Part shown: in pieces, positions 56,040-64,000 of the stretch
Position numbering within the stretch: the stretch's first letter is position 1
How the letters are laid out: each line of letters begins with the position of its first letter
NCBI GenBank assembly: GCA_002840735.1
Contig: PHBY01000015.1
Coordinates: 1 to 64,000, forward strand
Direction: 5' to 3'
Length of the DNA: 64,000 nucleotides
From: Chloroflexi bacterium HGW-Chloroflexi-2
GTDB lineage: Bacteria > Chloroflexota > Anaerolineae > Anaerolineales > Anaerolineaceae
Notes under the pieces: model-generated
What the model was told of the DNA's origin: nothing
What the model saw: only the letters and a program-made list of their open reading frames with translations
Databases searched by the model: none
Program-made: the position numbers and the translations under genes

Positions 56040-57621
56040 CACTTCGTTCACCTTTCCCTGCTTGCAATAATGTAAGCGCTCCAAAGATTCGCTTATGGAA
56101 TGGGGGATTGGAATCCATTAATTTCGAGTAGCCAACATTTTTAACATCCAATTGTTTCAAAAAGGCAGGTAAACGTTGATGGAAACTGGCGAGATCCTTT
56201 TTTCTGGGATCCAGCCAGGCTGTTTCGGCGACAGCTAATAAACGAGGGAAGACTTGCCAGTCCAGCCGAGCGCGATTGGGCACAAATTCGGTCCAGAGCG
56301 GGGTCTCGATACCCAGAATATTATGATGATATTCAGGTTCCAATTTTTCGAAAACTGGTTCATATTGGTAGACTTTATCCAACGGACTATGCGCGTAGCC
56401 ATGATCCAGATAATAGGCAGCAAAATTGGAAAGGATAGCCTTGCGACCTGAACGAATATGTTGCAGCAACTTTTTTTTGCGTCCGACCCAATATTGCACC
56501 ACTGCTTTGGGATCAAGTCCCTCCGCCAGCATCTCATTCCATCCGATCAGCATGCGTCCATTGGCTTGCAGGAACTGGCTGATGTGGTTGGTCAGGATGG
56601 TTTGCAGATCGTTGATTCTGGCTATACCGCTTTCACTGGCGAGTTTCTGGCAATCCGGGCAAGTCTTCCAGCGGGTTTTTGGGGCTTCATCGCCACCAGT
56701 ATGAATGAATTTTCCTGGAAAAAGATCCAGTACTTCTGTGAGCACATTCTGCAGAAACGTGGTGGTGTTTGCTTTTCCCGGGCACATGATATCGGAATGA
56801 ATACCCCAGCGAGGTGAAACCTGATACGGTCCGCCGGTACAGCCCAACTCCGGGTAAGCTGCCAGTGCTGCCTGAGCATGCCCGGGCATTTCAATCTCCG
56901 GTACGATCTGGATTTGCCTGGCAGCAGCATAGGATACGATCTCTTTGATCTCAGCTTGCGTATAAAAACCTGAATGGGGGTTTGCATTCAGTTGCTTGCC
57001 TAAAAAACCGCTGACCTGGTTGGCAGGTCGGGATGAGCCGACCTCGATCAACCGGGGGTACTGTTTGATCTCAATGCGCCAACCCTGATCTTCGGTCAGA
57101 TGCCAATGGAACACGTTCATTTTGAAATACGCCATCCAATCCAGCAAATCTTTGACAGTCTGCATACCCTGAAAATGGCGGGCTTCATCCAGCATGAACC
57201 CGCGCCAGGCGAAACGTGGAGCATCCATGATATTCACAGCTTGAATCTCAATTTGTGTCGAACCGACTTGATATCCCGACATAATCAATTGGCGTAAGGT
57301 TTGCAGTGCATAAAAAACACCCGTCTCATTGTGGGCTCTAATGGTGATTTCTTCACAGAGGATTCTTAATTGATAAGCTTCTTGTGCCAGTTCTCGATCA
57401 ATTTTAATCTTGATTTGTGTAAGAGCTTCTGAATCTACCATACTGGCTCGAATTTCCACAGTTAAACCAGCCAAAAAAAGCGCTACTTCATTACCAAACT
57501 CCCCTGGAAAAATTTTCAATGATCGTTTCCAGATAAAAAAACCACTCAATCGCTCAACCGCTTGAGGATAGGGGATCAATGATAAGGGAGTTAACTGTTT
57601 CTCCAAAGCAACCTCACACAT
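55975..57621 (-). CDS. Beta-N-acetylhexosaminidase, GH20 family
   Basis: GH20 enzyme of 548 residues that removes terminal N-acetylhexosamine from chitin oligomers or glycans. An N-terminal GH20b domain (LIPYPQAVERLSG to about 125) is followed by the barrel: RGFMLDEARHFQ, FHWHLTEDQGWRIEI, and the catalytic pair in HTGGDEAPKTRW. The last 30 residues (CDSHSTPSQPDRWQPDQQ) are low-complexity and overlap an opposite frame, so the original 3' end may be altered. No signal peptide is seen, so it is probably cytoplasmic. Confidence 0.9.
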   Translation of the reverse strand: MCEVALEKQLTPLSLIPYPQAVERLSGFFIWKRSLKIFPGEFGNEVALFLAGLTVEIRASMVDSEALTQIKIKIDRELAQEAYQLRILCEEITIRAHNETGVFYALQTLRQLIMSGYQVGSTQIEIQAVNIMDAPRFAWRGFMLDEARHFQGMQTVKDLLDWMAYFKMNVFHWHLTEDQGWRIEIKQYPRLIEVGSSRPANQVSGFLGKQLNANPHSGFYTQAEIKEIVSYAAARQIQIVPEIEMPGHAQAALAAYPELGCTGGPYQVSPRWGIHSDIMCPGKANTTTFLQNVLTEVLDLFPGKFIHTGGDEAPKTRWKTCPDCQKLASESGIARINDLQTILTNHISQFLQANGRMLIGWNEMLAEGLDPKAVVQYWVGRKKKLLQHIRSGRKAILSNFAAYYLDHGYAHSPLDKVYQYEPVFEKLEPEYHHNILGIETPLWTEFVPNRARLDWQVFPRLLAVAETAWLDPRKKDLASFHQRLPAFLKQLDVKNVGYSKLMDSNPPFHKRIFGALTLLQAGKGERSATLCDSHSTPSQPDRWQPDQQ

Positions 57622-57778
57622 AAAGAATTATATTAATTGTAGCCTCGATTTCATATCACCCACCAACCTTCAACAACCAAGCATACCAATATCGAAAACC
57701 TGATAATAACTTTAAAGCTATTTCAGGACGGGTCAATTTTTCCTCAATCCTCAAACCTAAATCCTCAAAACTAAACTT

Positions 57779-58630
57779 TCAATGTTTCTTGCGCAAGTAT
57801 ACAAACCAGTAGATCAGACCCACCATCACAGCTCCACCGATGATGTTGCCAATCGTGACTGGCAGGAGATTATCCAGGAAGAATTTTCCCAAGGTCAGAT
57901 TAGGAAAGTCCAGCGCTGTTTTACCAATATTTTCGAAAAATCCTGCCCCACCAAAATTTTTCACCATCAAACCAATCGGGATAAAGTACATATTGGCTAC
58001 ACTGTGCTCAGTTCCAGCAGCCACGAAAGCAGAGATGGGAAAGATGATCGACAGAATTTTATCGGTGGTGGTACCAGCAGAGAAAGTAAGCCAGACTGCC
58101 AGACATACCAATGCATTACAGATCAACCCGAGCATAATTGCCTGTATAAAATCAAGATTGCATTTAGATTCTGCAATGTTTAATATATTGAGACCAATCG
58201 CGCCACTCGCAAATGTGTATTGTTTGGTTAGAAACATGGTCAGAGCTGTTAAAACAGAGCCAACCAAATTTCCAAGGTACACGATACCCCAATTTCTGAG
58301 TAGCTTAATAAATGGTACTTTTCCGCTCATGAAGCCCATGATGATTAATGTGTTGCCTGTGAAAAGTTCCGCTCCACCCACAATCACCAGGATAAGACCC
58401 AGGCAGAAAGTCAATCCGGTTATCAGTCGATTAACCCCGTAAGGTAAAGCGGTACCACCGGTCGAAACAGTCGTTGCAAAAATAGCACCCAACCCTATAA
58501 ACGCCCCTGCCAGAACACTGAGGGCGAACAATGTCCAGAAATCAAGATTGGCCTTGTTTAATCCTACATCTTCGGCTTTTTTCGCCATCTCGGTAGGCAG
58601 CAATGAATCAATATGAATATGATTGATCAT
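57779..58630 (-). CDS. Formate/nitrite transporter family channel
   Basis: FNT-family pentameric channel subunit of 283 residues with six membrane helices. Signatures: FIGLGAIFATTVSTG, VGGAELFTGNTLI, WGIVYLGNLVGSVLTAL and the family loop GTEHSVANMYFIPIGL. It moves formate, nitrite, hydrosulfide or similar small anions; the neighbours do not point to one substrate. The start follows GAGGTGATTT. It is transcribed alone, downstream of the amidohydrolase operon. Confidence 0.92.
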   Translation of the reverse strand: MINHIHIDSLLPTEMAKKAEDVGLNKANLDFWTLFALSVLAGAFIGLGAIFATTVSTGGTALPYGVNRLITGLTFCLGLILVIVGGAELFTGNTLIIMGFMSGKVPFIKLLRNWGIVYLGNLVGSVLTALTMFLTKQYTFASGAIGLNILNIAESKCNLDFIQAIMLGLICNALVCLAVWLTFSAGTTTDKILSIIFPISAFVAAGTEHSVANMYFIPIGLMVKNFGGAGFFENIGKTALDFPNLTLGKFFLDNLLPVTIGNIIGGAVMVGLIYWFVYLRKKH

Positions 58631-58778
58631 AAATCACCTCAGAAAAAAAAATAAATTGGTAAAACAATCGGTATAAGAGTATTGTAGCCCTAAATGGATG
58701 AAAATTTAATGATTGTTTGTAATAAAATTCACAATTAAAATCATAATTTGTGACAAAGGTTGATAAATATCACCAAAC

Positions 58779-60161
58779 TCACAATTTTAAGAAATTTGGA
58801 ATATATCCAACCCTTTTCGCTAATTCCCAGGCACTCTCCTGACATTCCTGAAGAATTTCCAACTCATCAAATCCAATAATTTTTCTTTCCTCCATTAATA
58901 TGTTTCCAGCTACGATAGTGGTGGAAACATTTTCAGGTCCGGAGGAAAAGACCAGACTGCTGACAGGATCAAATACCGGTGCAGATTTAGGTTTGAATGG
59001 ATCGAAAATAAAGAGATCAGCTTGTTTGTTTACTTCCAGTGAACCGATTCTGTCAGCCTGCCCCAAAGCTTTTGCCCCGCCAAGTGTGGCCATATCAAGG
59101 ATTGTTTGAGCATTCATTACCGCCGGATTTTGATGATGCACTTTATGCAATAAACCTGTACTTTTCATCACTTCCAACATATCCTGAGAATTATTACTGC
59201 CTGCCCCATCCGTTCCCAGACTGATGGTTAATCCAGATTGTTTCAAATCCATAATGGGTGCAACACCCACACCTAAATACATATTGCTAACCGGGTTATG
59301 AGAAATCTTGACGTCATTTTTGGCGAAAATCTCGATGTCTTCCGGCTGCATTTTTACACAATGGACGCCAACCACATCTTCGCCCCAGAATCCAAGTTCT
59401 TCAAGAAATGGGACTGCTCTTTTTTGATAATCTTTTAAATTTACCTTATCATCATCCAATGTCTCATTGATGTGGATAGTGATTAGTATGCCATGTTTGT
59501 TTGCGAATTCTCTTATCGCTCTGAAGCTGTTTGGAGATATACCAAACGGAATTTCTGGAGCCAGTGCAAAAGATAAATTGCCCCCTTTGTATTCCTCCAT
59601 AATTTCGTGCCATTCAGCCAGTGCTTCTGTTACAGGCCTGAATTGACAGGGTGACAATCCATGTTCCTCACCATTTTCCATCAACCCCAGGCCCAGGACT
59701 CCTCTCAATCCTATATCACGTAACCCGTTTCCAACCTGACGGTGTAACCTGGAGTGTGGCATTGAGTACATAAAATCCAGAAGTGTGGTGGTTCCACAGT
59801 GGATGGCTTCCATACCCCCTAAAATGGTTGATAAATATGCCTGTTTTTCAGACATCCCGAAAGCACTGGGGGCTGCAATCCCGTCTACCCATTGGTACAA
59901 AGAGAGTCCTTCCCCAAGACCTTTGATAAATGTTTGGAAAAGATGAGTATGCGTGTTGATCAACCCAGGAAATATATATTTTCCCCGTGCATCGATCATT
60001 TTTCTGGCAGAATATTTAAAATCAACATCTTCCTTATTGCCAATGTCAATAATTTCTGATCCTTTGATGCTGATGGATCCATTCTGGATAATTGCTCGTG
60101 TTGAATTTTGCGTGATAATCGTCCCACCGGATATCAATACATCACAAATGATTATTTCCAT
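58779..60161 (-). CDS. Amidohydrolase of the TRZ/ATZ (aminohydrolase) family
   Basis: Metal-dependent hydrolase of 460 residues. Metal and substrate residues: LINTHTHLFQTFIKG, ILITIHINETLDD, DVVGVHCVKMQPED and LTISLGTDGAGSNN. The last motif with Ser/His in SHNPVSNMYLG matches deaminases for S-adenosylhomocysteine, methylthioadenosine, guanine or atrazine-like rings. The exact substrate cannot be told; the operon context (oxidase, aminotransferase, flavin oxidoreductase) suggests a ring or amide compound being degraded. It is the last gene of the operon. Confidence 0.8.
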   Translation of the reverse strand: MEIIICDVLISGGTIITQNSTRAIIQNGSISIKGSEIIDIGNKEDVDFKYSARKMIDARGKYIFPGLINTHTHLFQTFIKGLGEGLSLYQWVDGIAAPSAFGMSEKQAYLSTILGGMEAIHCGTTTLLDFMYSMPHSRLHRQVGNGLRDIGLRGVLGLGLMENGEEHGLSPCQFRPVTEALAEWHEIMEEYKGGNLSFALAPEIPFGISPNSFRAIREFANKHGILITIHINETLDDDKVNLKDYQKRAVPFLEELGFWGEDVVGVHCVKMQPEDIEIFAKNDVKISHNPVSNMYLGVGVAPIMDLKQSGLTISLGTDGAGSNNSQDMLEVMKSTGLLHKVHHQNPAVMNAQTILDMATLGGAKALGQADRIGSLEVNKQADLFIFDPFKPKSAPVFDPVSSLVFSSGPENVSTTIVAGNILMEERKIIGFDELEILQECQESAWELAKRVGYIPNFLKL

Positions 60162-60179
60162 TTTATCCTCGATCCGGGC

Positions 60180-61178
60180 TTACGTTTGCATTTCTGAAAA
60201 AATCTTTTTGGCTTTACAAATGATTTCAGAGGTGATTTCTACATACTCGATCGGATTTTCAACCGGTGGAATTGGCACTGTAAATACATCAAAATTATGT
60301 TCAATCATGATGCTGGCAATTTCCTCGGCACAGGAATTCTGATCACCTAATATGATAAATTGCGCGAGTAATTCATCCGGAATATATTTGCTTGCTGCTT
60401 GAAGCCCATCGGTCAACATGGTTTCTTTGATGGTGTTGATATATTCTTCTGTAAGTCCCAAATGTTTTTTTATGTGATCAGGAGAATCAATCATCATAAA
60501 TGAATAATCTGAGCGGATATCTTGCTTCAGATCATCATTAAAGACGACATGAACATCATAGAATATTTTTGGTTTTACCGAATTCTTTTTTGAACCTGCA
60601 ATGATCAGGTCACGGGACCGTTGTAAATCAAATTTGGCAATGCCAGAAAGAAGCACAAAATCTGCCATTGAACCTGCCAACTCAAGCATTTTATTGCCCC
60701 TACCAGCCATCAAAATAGGCGTTCTTGCCCGTGGATTAAAATGCAATTTCGCATTTTTGGTGTTAAAAAATTGCCCCTGGAAGTTTACGTTTTCTCCATC
60801 CAGAATTTTTCTGGACATTTCAACCGCTTCTCTACACATGGAGAGGGTATTCTTTGGCTCTATCCCTAGCGGGTCTAGAACCAAAGAACCACCCGCTCCA
60901 AATCCTATGAAAGCACGCCCTGATGAAAGTTCGTTTAAAGTTGCCATGGTCACAGCCGATGTGACTGGATGACGCGTGTAAGGATTGATGATGGCTGTTC
61001 CAAATTTGATTTTGTGAGTATTTAAAGCAATGGATGTTAAAGTTACAAACACATCCCGGGTTAATCCCTCATCCGGAACCAGAAAATAATCAAAACCCTT
61101 CTGTTCAGCCAGTACAGCAACATCTGTAATTTGATTTATTTTCAAATCAGTTGGCATGTAAATAGCTGTTTCAAACAT
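60180..61178 (-). CDS. LLM-class (F420- or FMN-dependent) oxidoreductase
   Basis: Luciferase-like monooxygenase-family protein of about 332 residues, similar to F420-dependent methylene-tetrahydromethanopterin reductase. Signatures: QKGFDYFLVPDEGLTRDVF, IKFGTAIINPYTRHP, and GRAFIGFGAGGSLVL. The frame opens at 61202, but Met 61178 follows AGGTAGG by about seven bases and starts with the family sequence (MFETAIYMP). It lies between the aminotransferase and amidohydrolase genes, 20-50 bases from each. The substrate is unknown. Confidence 0.82.
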   Translation of the reverse strand: MFETAIYMPTDLKINQITDVAVLAEQKGFDYFLVPDEGLTRDVFVTLTSIALNTHKIKFGTAIINPYTRHPVTSAVTMATLNELSSGRAFIGFGAGGSLVLDPLGIEPKNTLSMCREAVEMSRKILDGENVNFQGQFFNTKNAKLHFNPRARTPILMAGRGNKMLELAGSMADFVLLSGIAKFDLQRSRDLIIAGSKKNSVKPKIFYDVHVVFNDDLKQDIRSDYSFMMIDSPDHIKKHLGLTEEYINTIKETMLTDGLQAASKYIPDELLAQFIILGDQNSCAEEIASIMIEHNFDVFTVPIPPVENPIEYVEITSEIICKAKKIFSEMQT

Positions 61179-61223
61179 CGTTTTGCCTACCTTTAAATAC
61201 ATTTACCATAGTAATTACAGACA

Positions 61224-62456
61224 TCAAATAGATTCAGTGATCGCTTTTTCAAGAATGTTTAAGGCTTGATCAATTTCTTCAGGTAGAACGTTGAGTGGGG
61301 GAGCGACACGGACTGTTCCACCCGCATAAATGCTCCAGCTTAAGATCAAACCTAAATCCTGGGCACGACCGACAATCTTCTTGGTTAGCTCAGGGGTGGC
61401 GAATTCAAGTCCAATCATTAACCCTTTTCCTCGGACGTCAACAATCACAGGATACTTCTTTTGGAATTCCTTCAATCTGTTTTGTATCTCATTTCCAAAG
61501 ATCGCAGATCTTTCCACCAATTTGTCCCGATTGATGATATTCAAACTTGCTAATCCAGCAGCACAGGAAACAGGATGTCCACCAAAGGTCGTCATGTGAG
61601 AAAGTGGCGGGTCGGTAAGAATGTTCATGACTTCAGGACGACTGATAAAACCGCCCAATGGCATACCGCCCCCTAATGCTTTGGCTACAACCAGAATATC
61701 AGGAACTACATTCCAATGTTCACAGGCAAAAAATTTCCCGGTTCGACCAAAACCTGTTTGAATTTCATCCAGAACTAACATAGCTCCATTTTGATCGCAT
61801 AACGCACGTAGTCCAGGGAGAAAATCATCCGAAGGCACATGTACGCCCCCTTCACCTTGAATAGGCTCAATGATCACCATACCTACCTCTGGTGTGATCG
61901 CCTGTTCCGCCGCTTTCAAATCGTTGAACGGAACAAAAGTTACACCAGGTAATAACGGTTCGAAAGGTTTTCGATAAACTTCCCGGTAAGAGATAGAAAG
62001 GGAACCGCAAGTACGGCCGTGGAATGCTCCTTCGAAAGCAATTATTTTATGTTTTCCCGTTGCTCTTCGGGCTAATTTGATGGCTCCTTCGATCGCCTCT
62101 GTGCCACTGTTGGTGAAAAATATTTTGTCCAAACCATCAGGTGTGACTTTTGCCAATTCTTTGGCAAGATCCACCTGAACAGGGACCAATGATTTCCCAA
62201 AAACATTGACATGTAACATTTGCTTGGCTTGTTCGATGATTGCTTCTACTACTTCTGGATTGGTGTGTCCGACGTTATTCACGGCAATCCCTGAAATGAA
62301 ATCCAGATATTCCTTGCCATTTGCATCCCATACCTTGGTGCCCTGTGATTGGTGCAGGATTAGTTGCTTGCCGAAAGGCGTTGTTTGGCCTACATAATGA
62401 AGGTCATCTTTCCGATATTCTTCAATTGTGCTTTGATTTAATGTTTTAATATTCAT
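61224..62456 (-). CDS. Class III PLP-dependent aminotransferase
   Basis: Aminotransferase of 410 residues, related to acetylornithine/4-aminobutyrate transaminases. Motifs: FISGIAVNNVGHTNPEV, FFTNSGTEAIEGAIKLA, FEGAFHGRTCGSLS, VLDEIQTGFGRTGKFF, and the PLP-binding Lys in VVAKALGGGMPLGGF. No arg genes are adjacent, so a catabolic amine or amino-acid substrate is more likely than arginine synthesis. Confidence 0.9.
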   Translation of the reverse strand: MNIKTLNQSTIEEYRKDDLHYVGQTTPFGKQLILHQSQGTKVWDANGKEYLDFISGIAVNNVGHTNPEVVEAIIEQAKQMLHVNVFGKSLVPVQVDLAKELAKVTPDGLDKIFFTNSGTEAIEGAIKLARRATGKHKIIAFEGAFHGRTCGSLSISYREVYRKPFEPLLPGVTFVPFNDLKAAEQAITPEVGMVIIEPIQGEGGVHVPSDDFLPGLRALCDQNGAMLVLDEIQTGFGRTGKFFACEHWNVVPDILVVAKALGGGMPLGGFISRPEVMNILTDPPLSHMTTFGGHPVSCAAGLASLNIINRDKLVERSAIFGNEIQNRLKEFQKKYPVIVDVRGKGLMIGLEFATPELTKKIVGRAQDLGLILSWSIYAGGTVRVAPPLNVLPEEIDQALNILEKAITESI

Positions 62457-62512
62457 AATCTGAGACCTTTCTACTCGATAATAAAAATAACTTACTGAAC
62501 AATTTGCGAATC

Positions 62513-63688
62513 TTAGGCGGTCAATACGCCAAGTTCGTTTTTTCCTATCAAGTGACTAAAACGTGAGGGAGAATACATTTCTATCGATACAGGAGTTTCT
62601 TTCTCCTGTAGCATCAATGCCATCCACTCACTCAGAACAGGTACAGCGGTGATGGTCTCCACCAGGCTGGTGGCTACAAATAAATTGTCCATTCCTGGTA
62701 CCCAACCAATCAATGGTTGTTCATCTGGCGTAAATGACGTTGGACGGCCCCAGGTACGCACGATGCGCACTTTTTCCAGAATGGGCAACATTTTGATGAG
62801 TTCTTTTGCCATGTTGGTAACTCCCCAGGCGCTTACTCCTTTATGAAGAAGATTGGTCTTGGTTACTGATTCGGAAATATCAAGGGTGCCGTGGTTTTGT
62901 GGGTGAACTCCGATGGCGACCGCTCTGGGCTTGCCATGGATCGTTTCATAAAAATCGGCTAATTCAATGCCATTATTAAGTACCTTAGGCAACTTCTCTG
63001 TCACCATGGCTTCAGCGTGTGTGTGCTGAATCGGCAAGGTTATGCCTGCTATTTGTGTGGTTCTTGATGCCCACGCGCCGGTCATCACGGCAACTTTATG
63101 GCCATAATAAGTAGATTTGCTGGTGCGTACCGCGGTAATTTTGTTGTTTTGTACTTCAAACCCAATGACTTTGGATCTTCCCAGTATGGTTCCCCCATGA
63201 CGACGCGCTGCATTGGCATAAGCCAGTGTATATTTCAATGGGTCGAGAATACCTTCCTCAGCAAAGGCTGCACCTAATAATCCTGAGGTGATTAAATTAG
63301 ATTCAGCTTTCTGCAAGGTTGCGCGATCCACCACCTCCGTCGGGATACCAGCCCGCGTGAGGATAGCCGAACGCTCCAGCCAGCGCTGCCAGAGATCTTC
63401 GCTTCTGATCAACAAAAACAACCCAATCTTGCGCCAGTCATACTTTACCCCTAACTCTTCCTCCAGGGTTTCGTGCCTTGCCAGACCATCGCGGATGATC
63501 TGGATGTTGAGTGGGTCTAGATGCCCTTCGCAGGTTTGCGCCCGACCTGAGCAGGAAGCGGATGTGCCACCACCAATATCACCCGCTTCCAATAATAGAG
63601 TTTTCACCCCCATTTTGGAAAGTTGGTAGGCCGTGGATAACCCGAGAAACCCACCACCGATGATGATGACATCAAAAGTATTCATCAA
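62513..63688 (-). CDS. FAD-dependent amine/amino-acid oxidoreductase (DAO family)
   Basis: Flavoprotein of 391 residues with an N-terminal Rossmann motif DVIIIGGGFLGLSTAYQLSK and Glu in LLLEAGDIGGGTSAS, and a C-terminal WGRPTSFTPDEQPLIGWVPG segment as in sarcosine oxidase beta subunits and glycine oxidases. It should oxidise an N-methyl or amino group. The start lies in an ATGATGA sequence overlapping the stop of the preceding gene, so translation is coupled. Confidence 0.85.
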   Translation of the reverse strand: MMNTFDVIIIGGGFLGLSTAYQLSKMGVKTLLLEAGDIGGGTSASCSGRAQTCEGHLDPLNIQIIRDGLARHETLEEELGVKYDWRKIGLFLLIRSEDLWQRWLERSAILTRAGIPTEVVDRATLQKAESNLITSGLLGAAFAEEGILDPLKYTLAYANAARRHGGTILGRSKVIGFEVQNNKITAVRTSKSTYYGHKVAVMTGAWASRTTQIAGITLPIQHTHAEAMVTEKLPKVLNNGIELADFYETIHGKPRAVAIGVHPQNHGTLDISESVTKTNLLHKGVSAWGVTNMAKELIKMLPILEKVRIVRTWGRPTSFTPDEQPLIGWVPGMDNLFVATSLVETITAVPVLSEWMALMLQEKETPVSIEMYSPSRFSHLIGKNELGVLTA

Positions 63689-64000
63689 CTAGCCCAAATC
63701 CCATCTAATTCCGCATCCGGCACATCAAAGACTGTGGGGACCACCTCGGTGAGCGGGTTGGTCTTGAAATACTCCGGGATACGGTCATCCTCAGCAGATA
63801 ATCCGGCGGCGCGGTTGAAAGCTAGTTCCAGGTCGATTACCTTACGACCCAGGATGTCTAGATAATTATCCGGTAACTCCACATTGTAAACCTTACGCAA
63901 CATCGCCAGAACCACATCCGGTCGTTGCCCGGTGGCGCTGGTGTTGAAGGCACATAGATCTAGCGCATCATAGGCAGCCCGTTGAATCTGCGCAATGCGT
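63685..64000 (-). CDS. Aldehyde ferredoxin oxidoreductase, C-terminal part (cut by window edge)
   Basis: The frame is open to the window end, so this is the C-terminal part of a longer gene. The visible 105 codons match the end of tungsten/molybdenum aldehyde ferredoxin oxidoreductases: AYDALDLCAFNT and then LGRKVIDLELAFNRAAGLS and DDRIPEYFKTNPL. The enzyme interconverts aldehydes and carboxylic acids with ferredoxin and marks an anaerobic metabolism. It is the first visible gene of the catabolic operon. Confidence 0.85.
   Translation of the reverse strand, partial: RIAQIQRAAYDALDLCAFNTSATGQRPDVVLAMLRKVYNVELPDNYLDILGRKVIDLELAFNRAAGLSAEDDRIPEYFKTNPLTEVVPTVFDVPDAELDGIWAS

Overview
The window reads as a chromosome segment of a free-living, probably anaerobic, saccharolytic bacterium. 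Gene content fits Chloroflexota of the Anaerolineae type: GH2 and GH20 glycosidases, many PAS sensors, ParB-like/universal-stress fusions, a PfaA-like synthase with PfaD, an aldehyde ferredoxin oxidoreductase and an F420-type LLM oxidoreductase. No rRNA, tRNA or other marker was recognised, so the taxonomy is inference.

Layout. 0.1-4.2 kb: a C39-like lipoprotein and LacZ. 4.4-13.1 kb: signalling genes (PAS/GAF sensor, ParB-like/Usp protein, 7TM-PAS-GGDEF cyclase, five-PAS membrane sensor). 13.1-16.1 kb, minus strand: a small bacterial microcompartment (BMC) locus with an acylating aldehyde dehydrogenase, one BMC-H, one BMC-T and a short protein whose gene appears to start at ATC. A class II aldolase 21 kb away (36.8-37.7 kb) carries the same N-terminal module as that short protein and is probably the missing signature enzyme. 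16.7-29.0 kb, minus strand: a tightly coupled seven-gene operon, the standout of the window. It encodes a TerY-like vWA protein, a PP2C phosphatase, a Ser/Thr kinase with a zinc ribbon, a UPF1-like SF1 helicase, an unrecognised protein with an N-terminal winged-helix-like segment and a C-terminal HEPN-like RxxxxH motif, a coiled-coil McrB-type AAA+ ATPase, and a DUF2357/McrC-like protein with zinc ribbons. I read it as a TerY-P-controlled, coiled-coil McrBC-derived (CoCoNuT-like) defence system.

29.3-34.8 kb: a pseudouridine-phosphate (C-nucleoside) catabolic cluster (TrpF-like, PsuG, PsuK, SIS isomerase, BtpA-like), followed by palindromic repeats and a truncated EcfT transporter gene. 34.8-36.6 kb: a GxxExxY gene between inverted repeats, then mtnA. 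37.9-44.8 kb: HtrA protease, Phd/ParE toxin-antitoxin, a two-component system, an AbiE toxin-antitoxin, and two decaying gene fragments. 45.0-55.6 kb: PfaD, a phosphopantetheinyl transferase and a 2739-residue polyketide/PUFA-type synthase. 56.0-58.6 kb: GH20 hexosaminidase and a formate/nitrite-type channel. 58.8-64.0 kb, minus strand: an operon of aldehyde ferredoxin oxidoreductase (cut by the window edge), FAD oxidase, class III aminotransferase, LLM oxidoreductase and amidohydrolase.

A 90-bp non-coding element with a long central palindrome, terminal inverted repeats and perfect 8-bp target duplications occurs three times (10.5, 30.1 and 42.7 kb). It looks like a recently active MITE.
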